Shown piece by piece: positions 1-8,458 of a DNA stretch of 12,721 nt. Location: positions 1-12,721 of the forward strand of contig JNEM01015021.1 of assembly GCA_000697335.1 (NCBI GenBank). The letters are read 5' to 3'. The translations under genes were made by a program, and so were the position numbers. Numbering within the stretch: position 1 is the stretch's first letter; each line of letters starts with the position of its first letter. The notes below the pieces were generated by a model. That model was not told where the DNA came from. It ran no database searches and saw nothing but the letters and a program-made list of their open reading frames with translations. Origin of the DNA: Conidiobolus incongruus B7586 (Eukaryota > Entomophthoromycota > Entomophthoromycetes > Entomophthorales > Conidiobolaceae).

Positions 1-61
1 AATAAATATATTTAGATATATATAGTAAACTATTAGCAAAAATATTAACCTTTAATATTTA

Positions 62-101
62 ACCAAGGTGAGTTATAAATTTGTGAGTTTTTGAGATAAA
101 A
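62..101 (+). repeat. left terminal inverted repeat of the Tc1 element
   Basis: This is the left end, beginning just after the TA at 60-61. Read inward it matches the reverse complement of 1225-1264 at most positions, including 17 consecutive identical bases (GTGAGTTATAAATTTGT). The mismatches near the tip are mostly A/G and C/T differences. Confidence 0.85.
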
Positions 102-201
102 GGATATATTTAACAATATAAAACCATATCTTTTTTCTCTCTTTGTTATTATTTTATATTATATTTTACAGATATATTAAATTCTTTTTATTAGTATCAT
201 T

Positions 202-1218
202 ATACTTAAATCCCTCTCTAAAAAAATCTACTTATATATTAATTAACTTTATAAAGAAGGTAAATCAACTTGTGATATTATTAGAATTACTAGTGTTAGC
301 TAGTCTACTATAGTTAAAATTGTTAAGAATAACAATAAAGAAATATTTAAACTTAAACTTAAGTATGTTAGGATTATAAATAAACATGAAGAGAAGTATA
401 TCTGTAGGTTATTGAATACAAGCAAATATAGTACTATTGTAGAAATACAACAGGAACTATAAAACTATATAGGAATATTAGTTAGCACTAATATTATTAT
501 ATATACTTTATATTAACATAGATACCACTTACATTTTAAGAAAAAACACCCTTAACTAAAGAAATCCTACTGTAAAACTAGGTGGTAGTTTAAATACCAC
601 TATTAATGTTGAATTAAAACTAATTAGAATAAGGTTATTTAATCTAATGAAACAAAAATATACTTTAGTGGATTTGATAAAAAAGCTAAATACTTTAGAA
701 AAGATATAAAACTACTTTGTAACCATTATGTTAATTTTACCTAAAAGTACAATAGTAGGTTAATTATTATTTAAGGATATATGTTGTTTTTAAGTGTAGG
801 GTATCTTTATAAAGTTAATAGGGGAATTAATACTGAGATATACTAAAGTATTCTAAACAATGAATTGAAAAAAACCATTGAATAGTATAGGTTAAATAAA
901 TCTGATATTATTTTCTAGTAAGATAATACCTCTTGCTATACTATAACTTCTATTACCAAATAGCTTAAAATTAACAAGATAATAGTTATAAAGTAGCTTT
1001 TTTAATCTCCTAACTTTAATCTAATTAAACACCTTTGGGATTAATTAAAAAAAGCTATTAAAGCTTTCCCCTTAGTAAAAAATTTAAATCAACTTTAAGA
1101 ATATATTTAAGAAGTATAGAACAAGATTAACCCTTTTTAGTGTAAGAAGTTAATTGATTCTATACCCCACAAACTTAAAGAGGTTAGAAAAGCTAAAGGT
1201 AGATACACTAGGTTTTAA
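202..1218 (+). pseudogene. Tc1-type (DD34E) transposase, heavily mutated
   Basis: The frame runs about 339 codons without a frameshift, the normal size for a Tc1 transposase. The start is inferred: ATA at 202 sits where an ATG would be expected. Around 208-330 is the N-terminal helix-turn-helix region (LYKEGKSTCDI, then STIVKIVK). Near 445 is the family motif EIQQEL. The catalytic core follows. The position of the first Asp (646-648, in a SDE-like context) now reads Asn. The second Asp is kept at 922-924 in DNTSCYT. The third acid at 1027-1029, in SPNFNLIKHLWD, now reads Lys where Tc1 has Glu. Thirty-four residues separate the last two, exactly the DD34E spacing. About two dozen TAA/TAG/TGA codons interrupt it, mostly where the family has Gln or Trp. 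Tandem stops just before DN fall where the family has QQ. Confidence 0.9.
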
Positions 1219-1224
1219 TTTTTT

Positions 1225-1264
1225 TTTATCACCAAAAACCAACAAATTTATAACTCACCCTAGG
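1225..1264 (-). repeat. right terminal inverted repeat of the Tc1 element
   Basis: This is the right end, followed directly by the TA at 1265-1266. It pairs in inverted orientation with 62-101. It starts just after the transposase stop codon at 1216-1218, so the element has almost no 3' non-coding space, as is usual in compact Tc1 elements. Confidence 0.85.
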
Positions 1265-1388
1265 TAAAATTTAAAAGTTTATATTTTCATCAATTAATAG
1301 CTAAATATCATCATTTAATGATATATATAATTAATAAATATAATAGATTTTAATTATTTAATTTAGATTTATTTCATTAAATATTAAT

Positions 1389-1450
1389 CAAGTTATTAGT
1401 AAAAATATAAGTGTTTTTGATTTTATGACTCACTTTTGTGGGTCAGTGTA
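1389..1450 (-). repeat. Tc1-like transposon end of a second family
   Basis: Read on the minus strand from 1450, the sequence begins TACACTGACCCACAAAAGTG, which has the look of a Tc1-type terminus abutting a TA. It contains a near-perfect inner palindrome (TGACTCAC at 1426-1433 against GTGGGTCA at 1438-1445, four T between). It differs in sequence from the ends of the 62-1264 element. No matching opposite end is visible in the window. The partner may lie to the left of base 1, with the complete Tc1 copy inserted inside, or may have been lost. Confidence 0.5.
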
Positions 1451-1800
1451 ATTAAATTTTTATATTAATATTTTCTTACTTGATTATATTTAATTTTATT
1501 AATTAAATTATAAATATAATTATTATCATATTTATTTAAAATAGAAAATAAATTAATTTCATTATTAATATATTTTACCATTATTTTTAAAAAACTTAAA
1601 TTTAGTTTAATAACACACTAATAAATTATATATTCTTATAAATTCAACTATCCTATTATAGAGTAAATTGATAGAAATTTTAATTATTTTAAAAAGGAAT
1701 TGGATTATTTTAATATTTATTTCAATAATATATAATAATATGAATATTATGTATATAGTATAAAAAGATAAAAATAATTATTTAAATTTACTATATATAT
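1451..1800. other. A+T-rich spacer, no gene seen
   Basis: There is no reading frame of note, no RNA gene and no terminal repeat here. It lies between an end of the second Tc1-like family and an orphan end of the first family. It is therefore probably eroded transposon interior or a short derivative element, but nothing in it can be matched to the transposase. Confidence 0.4.
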
Positions 1801-1842
1801 CATTTTTACTCATAAACCCATATATTTATAACCCACCTTAGT
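1801..1842 (-). repeat. orphan right end related to the 62-1264 Tc1 element
   Basis: The reverse complement reads AAGGTGGGTTATAAAT and then continues with a GGGTTTATGAG-like stretch, matching the inverted repeats of the complete element at most positions. The main differences are A/G transitions. There is no TA directly next to it (TT at 1843-1844) and no left end between 1450 and 1800, so this is a solo end of a second, largely lost copy or of a short non-coding derivative. Confidence 0.65.
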
Positions 1843-2069
1843 TTAATGGTTTTAATATATTAATGCGTTATTGATTAGATATAGTCAAATATCATTTATT
1901 TTCATCGAATAATATATTTTAATTATAATATCTAGTGTAAGTTAAATTAATTAAGCATTAGTTAAACTATCAATAGAATATAAGAAATTATAATTTTAAG
2001 ATAAAAATATTTCAAGTTATTATATATAAATTATATAATTTAATTTAATATAGTTTAATTAAAAGTTGG

Positions 2070-2130
2070 CTAAGTTATAAGTAAATATATAAATGATTTA
2101 AATTTTATAGCTTATTTGTATAGGATAATA
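2070..2130 (-). repeat. decayed copy of the second-family Tc1-like end
   Basis: About 60 bases resemble 1389-1450 in the same orientation. The shared frame runs from AAGTTAT through AAATATATAA- and ATTTTAT-like blocks to the TTTGT block. Differences are largely C/T and G/A, plus a short length difference. The outermost 10 bases are poorly matched. The background is so A+T-rich that some of the match could be chance. Confidence 0.35.
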
Positions 2131-5100
2131 AATATATTATAATTAATCTATTTATTAATTGAAACTAAACATTAAAGCCATATAATATTATAATATATAA
2201 AAACATATATCTATTTATAAAAAATATCAACTTTTCAAATCTATAATAATAATTATTCTAGATTAACTTAGTATTTAATATTATTTTCTGATTTAGGTTT
2301 ATACAAAATAATTTAAAATTATTAAACATTTAAGAATTTAAAATATTATACATTGATTATAAATTAATTTTTCTCAAATAATACCCTCTTTAAATTTAAA
2401 GTTTTATTATAATAATATATATTAGTTCTGGTTGAAATATAATTTTTATATAATTCATCCAAATTTTATATCTTTGATAATTTTCTAATTAAGTTTTCAT
2501 GATATATAAATAATCGGATCTCTTATTATATCTTTAAAATAAAATTTTAATATAGTTTGATTTATAAATGATAACATATTGTTAATAAACTATTACAGAT
2601 TAAACAAAATTAAAGATAAGAATTAATTATATTACTTGACTAGTTTATTTTCTGTTCAATTATTTGATCAATTTTATTAATATTTTTAAAAAATTTATAA
2701 CTTATAATTTCTGCCGTTCTTTAAATAAAAGGACCTTTTAAATATAGCTATTATCGGAATTAATAGGTTTTTATATTAAGTTATATATAATAAACAATGA
2801 CTTTAATTTTTAATATATGATTTGTATTCTTTGAGTAATATTTTATTAATAATATTTATATTGATTAATTATATATTTTTGTTTTCAATATTAAATTTGA
2901 GTGTATTATAATATTATTAATTTTGGATCCTATATATTTTTTAAAATTAATAATTATATATTATATTTTATTATATATCCATTCTAAGTCAAACTAATAT
3001 TAATAGTATATATAATATAGTATTTTTACTATTCAATTTATATTAAATTAATATTTATATATAATATAAATAATTAATTAAAATTTTGGATTATATATTA
3101 ATTATACTTTAGTTAAATGAATATTAAAATTCACAGACTAATATAATTTTTTTATTTAGGATAAATAACTAATATTTGAAGTTTCTCTGAACTTGTTTTT
3201 AAATTTAAATGGTTAGTAAAAATTTTTAAAAAATAATATTAATAAAATCATTATATTTAAACTTCTAGTTTAAAATTAATTAATTTATTTTTATGGTAAA
3301 ATAATTTAATAACTCTTTGCTATCATTTATTAATAAAATTTTTAAGAAATGATTAATATAAATTATTATAAAATAAAATATTTTAACCAATATTTTTTAT
3401 TTATGGTAAAATTCAAAATAATAAAAATTTTTTAATATTTAATTTGAATAAATATCAATAAAGAATTATTTATATAATGAATAAATAGAGTAAAATAATC
3501 ATATATATTTATTTGATATTATAGTAAAATAATCCTACAATAATTGATATAATTAATAATTTATTTATTCATAGATATTAATTTTTTAGAAATTTATTTA
3601 ATAGTATATTATTATATAAAAATATAAAAATATAACAATATAAAAATAATATAAAATGATAAATTAGAATCTATCAATGAATAATAATTTCCTGATTTAA
3701 AATTATAAAAAATATAACTTTAATCTAAATGAGCTTAAATACTATATAAATAAAAATATAGAAAATATTTTCAAAATTATACTCTTTATTCAAATTATTA
3801 TAATATACAACTCCAGCCGCTATGTTTCAGCCATTTCCACTATATTTTTAATCTATTTAAATATTATTTTATATCACTGATAAAATATGTGAATCCAGAA
3901 ATAAGATTTAATTCAACCTGATGCATTTTGTCTTATCTGAAATAACTTGTAAATAATATTAATTGAATGACACAAAGTATTAATAATCAAGATATCACTA
4001 ATACACATATGATTATAAATATTAAAATTTGACTGTAAATTTAAACATTAAGCATTATCTAAAAATATTTTATTGAGATAAAAAATGATCCAAATATTAT
4101 TAGAATACTAATAGTTAGTCCGATATTTAAATTAATACTTATGCTGAACATAATATCAATTTAACAGATTATAATTAATATGAATTTTGCTCAAACAAAT
4201 TATGGTACAAAAATAGTACTATTCGTTATTGCTGGCTATCTCTAGAGAAAGAGCTGATATTATATTACTGATTTTTTTTATTGAATCCATTTCCAATTTT
4301 TAGTAATAACGTTATAAATATATATTTTTCTATTCAAATTGAAAGTTATGATAACATACCAGTATAATTAAAATTTGCCTTATTTTGAGAATCAATTTTA
4401 ATTTAATTATCTAATCATTATTATATTTAAAATATTATCTTATGATTCTAATTTTGCTTTGGTAATTGAATATTTTACAAATTCTTGAATCATATAATAA
4501 CTAGGAATAATGATTACATAAAGGTTAATAGTAATTGCTTCATATCAAATATAATCAAATTTGACATTAGGTATTATAAAAATTTTTAATGGAATTATAA
4601 TTACACATATATTTTGAAAAATAATACAATTTAAATGGTAAATATAGAATCAATTTGATTTTTCTATTTTAATAAGATAAATATTATAAAAAAGTATTAT
4701 TGGAAATACTTATATTCCATACATTGAAATTGTAGGCGGAAAAATATAGCCTCATAATAATTAAATTAATTTTCAAATACCGCATGTTAAAAAAATTATC
4801 ATTAATTGAATAATATTTATTTCAAAAAAAATTAAATTGAAATAACATATTATAAATATTGGATAAATGTAATTATTTATAAGCTTGTCAGTTATATATA
4901 TTATGTAACCATTATCGATCTCATACTAAAACTATATTTGAATTTGGTAAAAAACCAAGTATGGTATAAACTGCTCAATAAATGTCAAGTTATCTTCTTG
5001 ATTTAATAGTTATTAATGATTCACACTACTATTTTTGATGAACTAACATTATTTAAACTAATATTATTGAATTTATATGGCAGGATGCTATTTTTGGTCA

Positions 5101-6700
5101 TTTAACGGTATAAATTTACTAATTTTATTTTTATGGTTAGTTGAAAATTATTGAATTGATAAGTTTTTAATGTATTCTATGATGTAGATAGAGTATTTTT
5201 AATATTTAAATTCTAATAATAATAATAGATAAAGTATTCATAAGGCATACTGTGCATGCAATGAATAATGACAAATATGGCTATCTATCTAAAATCAAAC
5301 CAAGATTTAAAAATAATACGAAAAGATTTGTACATCATATCCAAAAACGTTTCAACAATTAACGATTTCAATATTTAAGGTTTTAATAGTAAAATAGTGA
5401 GTTAAATTTTTTATTTCTGTGCTCATTATATTGAATTCATGATGATTTCAGTTTTCTAAAATCGATAAATGCCACAAATTTAAAGATGTATTTTTATATA
5501 TTTAAAAATAATACAAACTTATTTGAAATACAACGTAGAACAAATTGCGGACTCATGCAAGATTAAAAATTTTCAAACATTATTTCAATTCTCAATCATT
5601 TTTTTTCTGATATTTCTATTTATAAAATTAATAATTTAATAGTAATACAAAAGAGAATGAAAATTAGTTTTCCTTAATTAATTACAGATATATTAGCTAG
5701 CTTGAATGTAATTCATTATTAAAATTAATTGTACATTTATAAATAACATATTAATTATGCTAATCTAAATAGAAATTTATTATCTTATAATTGTATTGAT
5801 TTTTAAATTCTCTTAATATATTGTTAAACTCAATTACTAATAATGTCAAGTTCTATTGCTTAGAAATTTTAACACTAAAATTGTGCGACTTAAGAATTTT
5901 AAACCGAGTCCTCAAAAAATAAGTTTATTTTTATTCAATATATTTTATATTTATTGTATATTAAATTAAACTCATACCTAAAATGATCAAAACATTTGTT
6001 AATAATATAATTCGATTGACTAAATAATTGTCATTTATTTTTGATATTCAAATATAAATACTCATATTTCAATAAAATAATAAACTAATAAACCAATAAT
6101 GATAGATATTAAAATCATTTCATTTTCATAATATAAAAGTAATTTGAACAAATAATTAAAAATTTATAATAAATGAAATAGAATTTGATAGATTATGATT
6201 GAAATTTATTAAATGCATGTCATATTTTTATTTGCCATGCGATTATTTTAAATTTCAATTTTAAATTATATTTCAAAAATGAAGTTGGGAAAATAGTCAT
6301 TACAATAAAATAGTATTCAAGCCGTTATTATGTCTATATTCTAATCAAATATTGAATACCCTCCAGTTTTTATTTAAATATAAATTATATTTTGAGAATT
6401 GTTGGAATTTTATAATGCTGGTGTAGTTATGAATATATAGAGAGAAAAATAACATATTTATTACCTTGCCAATTTATTATAATATAATACAAAATTTAAC
6501 TAAGGAAATTAAAATTGATGAATTAATAGAATTAGATATCAATGAAGATCAGGATATATTTGACCATTATAATACAAATGTTTTTCATTATTTTATGCTT
6601 AAAGAAACAATGGATATAAAAATATCTGTCTAAATATAGTTTTGATCAAATTTCTATTTTGCATGAATGAAAAATAAGAAATCGAATAGATACTAAAAGT
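2131..6700. other. 4.6-kb A+T-rich gene desert
   Basis: I see no convincing coding region, tRNA, rRNA or structured repeat array on either strand. Reading frames of 30-65 codons occur (for example 5268-5378, an ATG frame of 36 codons, and 6433-6633, a frame with no early ATG), but this base composition produces such frames by chance. Locally there are short A/T microrepeats, such as repeated ATAAAAAT-like units around 3598-3650. It resembles the A+T-rich blocks left in fungal genomes by mutated repeats, but the original elements are not recognisable here. Confidence 0.5.
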
Positions 6701-6709
6701 TTCCAAAAG

Positions 6710-6717
6710 TATATAAA
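6710..6717 (+). promoter_or_regulatory. TATA box of the Thr-rich secreted protein gene
   Basis: TATATAAA followed by CCC stands 127 bases upstream of the ATG at 6844. Transcription starting some 30-60 bases downstream of it would give a 5' leader of roughly 70-100 bases. In DNA this rich in A and T a TATA-like word is weak evidence alone. The position before the only good gene and the GC-containing edge (ACCCTG) make it the best candidate. Confidence 0.4.
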
Positions 6718-6843
6718 CCCTGAATATTAAACTCAATCATATTATCAATCCATTCATAATTCTAATATTTGGATAACTCTAAGCAATTGATTCACTCTTC
6801 CTACTGTGATATATATTTCGATCATTTAAATTCATTCTCGAAA

Positions 6844-7971
6844 ATGTTGGTTAAAATGAATACTGTATTCCTTTTACTCGCTGTTATTTCCGGTGTATTT
6901 TCCCAAGAAGACAACTTTGATGCTCAGGCTCAATTACTTGATTCTGAAGATCCCTTTAGCGATTCTCAGCATCCTCGAATGATTGGTTGGGACTTCTGTA
7001 AGATATATGAAAGATATTGTATTCCTAAACCAATTCATTGGAAGTATAAGATTAAATGTACAATTTTTCAACATAAATATAATAAGAAATGTAAACCAGT
7101 TACCACTATCACAACTAAATATCCTCAAAAGACTACTACCACTACCAAATATCCACAAAAGACTACTACTACAACTTCGCCCGAGTATCCTCCCAAGACT
7201 ACTACTACTACTACTACCACTACCACTACTAAATACCCACAAAAGACTACTACTACAACTTCGCCCGAGTATCCTCCAAAAACTACTACTACTACTACTA
7301 CCACTACCACTACTAAATACCCACAAAAGACTACTACTACAACTTCGCCCGAGTATCCTCCAAAAACTACTACTACTACTACTACCACTACCACTACTAA
7401 ATACCCACAAAAGACTACTACTACAACTTCGCCCGAGTATCCTCCAAAAACTACTACTACTACTACTACCACTACCACTACTAAATACCCACAAAAGACT
7501 ACTACTACAACTTCGCCCGAGTATCCTCCAAAAACTACTACTACTACTACTACCACTACCACTACTAAATACCCACAAAAGACTACTACTACAACTTCGC
7601 CCGAGTATCCTCCAAAAACTACTACTACTACTACTACCACTACCACTACTAAATACCCACAAAAGACTACTACTACAACTTCGCCCGAGTATCCTCCAAA
7701 AACTACTACTACCACTACCAAATATCCACACAAGACTACTACCACTACCTCGTCCGAGTATCCTCCCAAGACTACTACTACCACCACAACTTCGTCTAAG
7801 TATCCTCCCAAGACTACTACTACTACCACTACCAAATATCCACAAAAGCCTACTACCACAACTTCGCCCGAGTACCCTCCCAAGCCTAGTACTAGCACCA
7901 CCACTACCTCATCTTGCCGTGGATACTGTCCCAAATCTACCACTACTACCACTTTAACCAGATATTATTAA
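6844..7971 (+). CDS. secreted Thr-rich repeat protein with KYPQK/EYPPK blocks
   Basis: The gene encodes 375 residues with no intron needed. The frame is open further upstream to 6769, but the first ATG is at 6844. It has A at -3 and places a signal peptide exactly at the N-terminus; ATG 6856 (Met5) would also work. Residues 1-20 are a signal peptide (hydrophobic FLLLAVISGVF, likely cut after Ser20). Residues 21-45 are acidic. Residues 46-85 hold four cysteines spaced C-X6-C-X12-C-X10-C (52, 59, 72, 83) among basic and aromatic residues. Residues 92-357 are Thr-rich, alternating KYPQK and SPEYPPK with runs of Thr. Residues 358-362 form a CRGYC pair near the end, followed by a Thr tail. No transmembrane segment or GPI-like hydrophobic tail is seen, so the protein is probably secreted. 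Dense Thr/Ser with Pro suggests heavy O-mannosylation or mucin-type glycosylation. A wall, spore-coat or adhesive role is inference. The family is not recognised. Confidence 0.9.
   Translation: MLVKMNTVFLLLAVISGVFSQEDNFDAQAQLLDSEDPFSDSQHPRMIGWDFCKIYERYCIPKPIHWKYKIKCTIFQHKYNKKCKPVTTITTKYPQKTTTTTKYPQKTTTTTSPEYPPKTTTTTTTTTTTKYPQKTTTTTSPEYPPKTTTTTTTTTTTKYPQKTTTTTSPEYPPKTTTTTTTTTTTKYPQKTTTTTSPEYPPKTTTTTTTTTTTKYPQKTTTTTSPEYPPKTTTTTTTTTTTKYPQKTTTTTSPEYPPKTTTTTTTTTTTKYPQKTTTTTSPEYPPKTTTTTTKYPHKTTTTTSSEYPPKTTTTTTTSSKYPPKTTTTTTTKYPQKPTTTTSPEYPPKPSTSTTTTSSCRGYCPKSTTTTTLTRYY
7117..7902 (+). repeat. Thr/Tyr-Pro-Lys repeat region of the secreted protein
   Basis: This is the full low-complexity part of the gene (residues 92 to about 353). 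It starts with a short KYPQKTTTTT block, passes through the regular 84-bp array at 7147-7719, and ends with variant blocks: KYPHK, SSEYPPK, KYPPK, KYPQKP and SPEYPPKP. The edge units are diverged and the central ones uniform, as expected when unequal exchange or slippage homogenises the middle of an array. The coding strand is rich in ACT and ACC codons, so it is much richer in C and poorer in G than its surroundings. Confidence 0.9.
7147..7719 (+). repeat. 84-bp in-frame minisatellite, seven units
   Basis: Units start at 7147, 7231, 7315, 7399, 7483, 7567 and 7651. Each encodes 28 residues: KYPQKTTTTT, SPEYPPK and eleven Thr. Units 2 to 6 (7231-7650) are identical base for base. Unit 1 differs at a few third positions (TAT for TAC, CCCAAG for CCAAAA). 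Unit 7 is shortened to 69 bp, with six Thr instead of eleven. The period is a multiple of three, so gain or loss of units keeps the frame and changes only protein length. Confidence 0.95.
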
Positions 7972-8086
7972 AAACCATCACTATATCACAGACTTGTTAT
8001 CTAATCATTTTGAAATCTTGAATATTTCTGAATTTATGGAAACCTATTTTATAATTTTAGTTCATTAACTTTAAAAAAATTTTTTT

Positions 8087-8092
8087 AATAAA
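8087..8092 (+). terminator. possible poly(A) signal after the secreted protein gene
   Basis: AATAAA lies about 116 bases past the stop codon at 7969-7971, within an almost pure A/T tract at 8068-8140. It is the first such hexamer after the gene. The word is common in this composition, so the assignment rests on position. Confidence 0.3.
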
Positions 8093-8150
8093 ATATTTTA
8101 ATTAAAATATTTTTTTTAATTTTAATTTAAAAATTAATTAACTTTTTGAT

Positions 8151-8458
8151 AGGAAATAATGTTGTCCATCACTCCAGAAACTCCGATTAACTCACTGATT
8201 CAAGAAGTCACATTGGAGGTATATCATTTCATGAACTAGTTGAACCTATGACTTAACAAACTCATCTTTCTACCTTCATTTCAAAAATATTTAGTCTCTA
8301 AGTAAAAGTATTGAGTATTTACGTTATTCGCAGTAAACCATTTTCACTTAATATGGCAAATCCCATTGATTTCCTTTAATCTTGTGGTAACCTATTGTTT
8401 ACCATTTGCGATTCTCCATGTAAGCTCTTAAAGCCTATTTCCTCCATTGATCACGGCC
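8151..8458 (-). repeat. copy 1 of a 309-bp dispersed repeat, protein-like on the minus strand
   Basis: The sequence matches the reverse complement of 10482-10790 along nearly its whole length, roughly three-quarters identical by eye. A core of about 60 bases (8257-8320) is near 90 percent identical. The alignment needs no gap over almost 300 bases; a single-base slip appears only near the inner edge. Read on the minus strand from about 8452, the frame gives segments such as RLP and ILNTFT, then RLNIFEMKVER, which are shared with copy 2. The frame is interrupted several times, so it is not a working gene here. It is richer in G+C than its flanks. No family is recognised. It could be a decayed duplicated gene, a transposon fragment or a terminal repeat. 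Confidence 0.75.

Larger units (their letters stand above)
62..1264 (+). mobile_element. Tc1/mariner DNA transposon, complete but dead
   Basis: A 1.2-kb element is bounded by imperfect inverted repeats of about 40 bp. It is flanked on both sides by TA (60-61 and 1265-1266), the target site that Tc1/mariner elements duplicate. The inside is filled by one transposase frame on the plus strand. Size, TA target, inverted ends and the transposase motifs all agree with a single-gene Tc1 element. Left and right ends share the block GTGAGTTATAAATTTGT exactly. The element is inactive: its transposase has about two dozen in-frame stops and has lost two of three catalytic residues. The damage is almost all transitions with no net shift of frame, which points to RIP-like mutation rather than random indel decay. 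Confidence 0.9.

Noticed and set aside
4190-4275. Slightly G+C-richer patch with a GTAC...GTAC pair and a short hydrophobic frame
   Set aside because: The palindrome is tiny and the frame short and interrupted. Nothing connects it to a known element.
5268-5378. 36-codon ATG frame
   Set aside because: It looks mildly protein-like, but this length is common by chance here, and no promoter, neighbour or repeat supports it.
6769-6843. N-terminal extension of the secreted protein
   Set aside because: The frame is open, but 6769 is TTG and the first ATG is 6844. Starting there puts the hydrophobic signal peptide at the N-terminus, whereas the extension would bury it.
6934-7952. Long open frames on the minus strand and in another plus frame across the Thr-rich repeat
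   Set aside because: The 84-bp period is a multiple of three and the repeat contains no stop in several frames, so shadow frames stay open automatically. They give Ser/Gly-, Val- or Leu-rich nonsense without a signal peptide or a sensible start.
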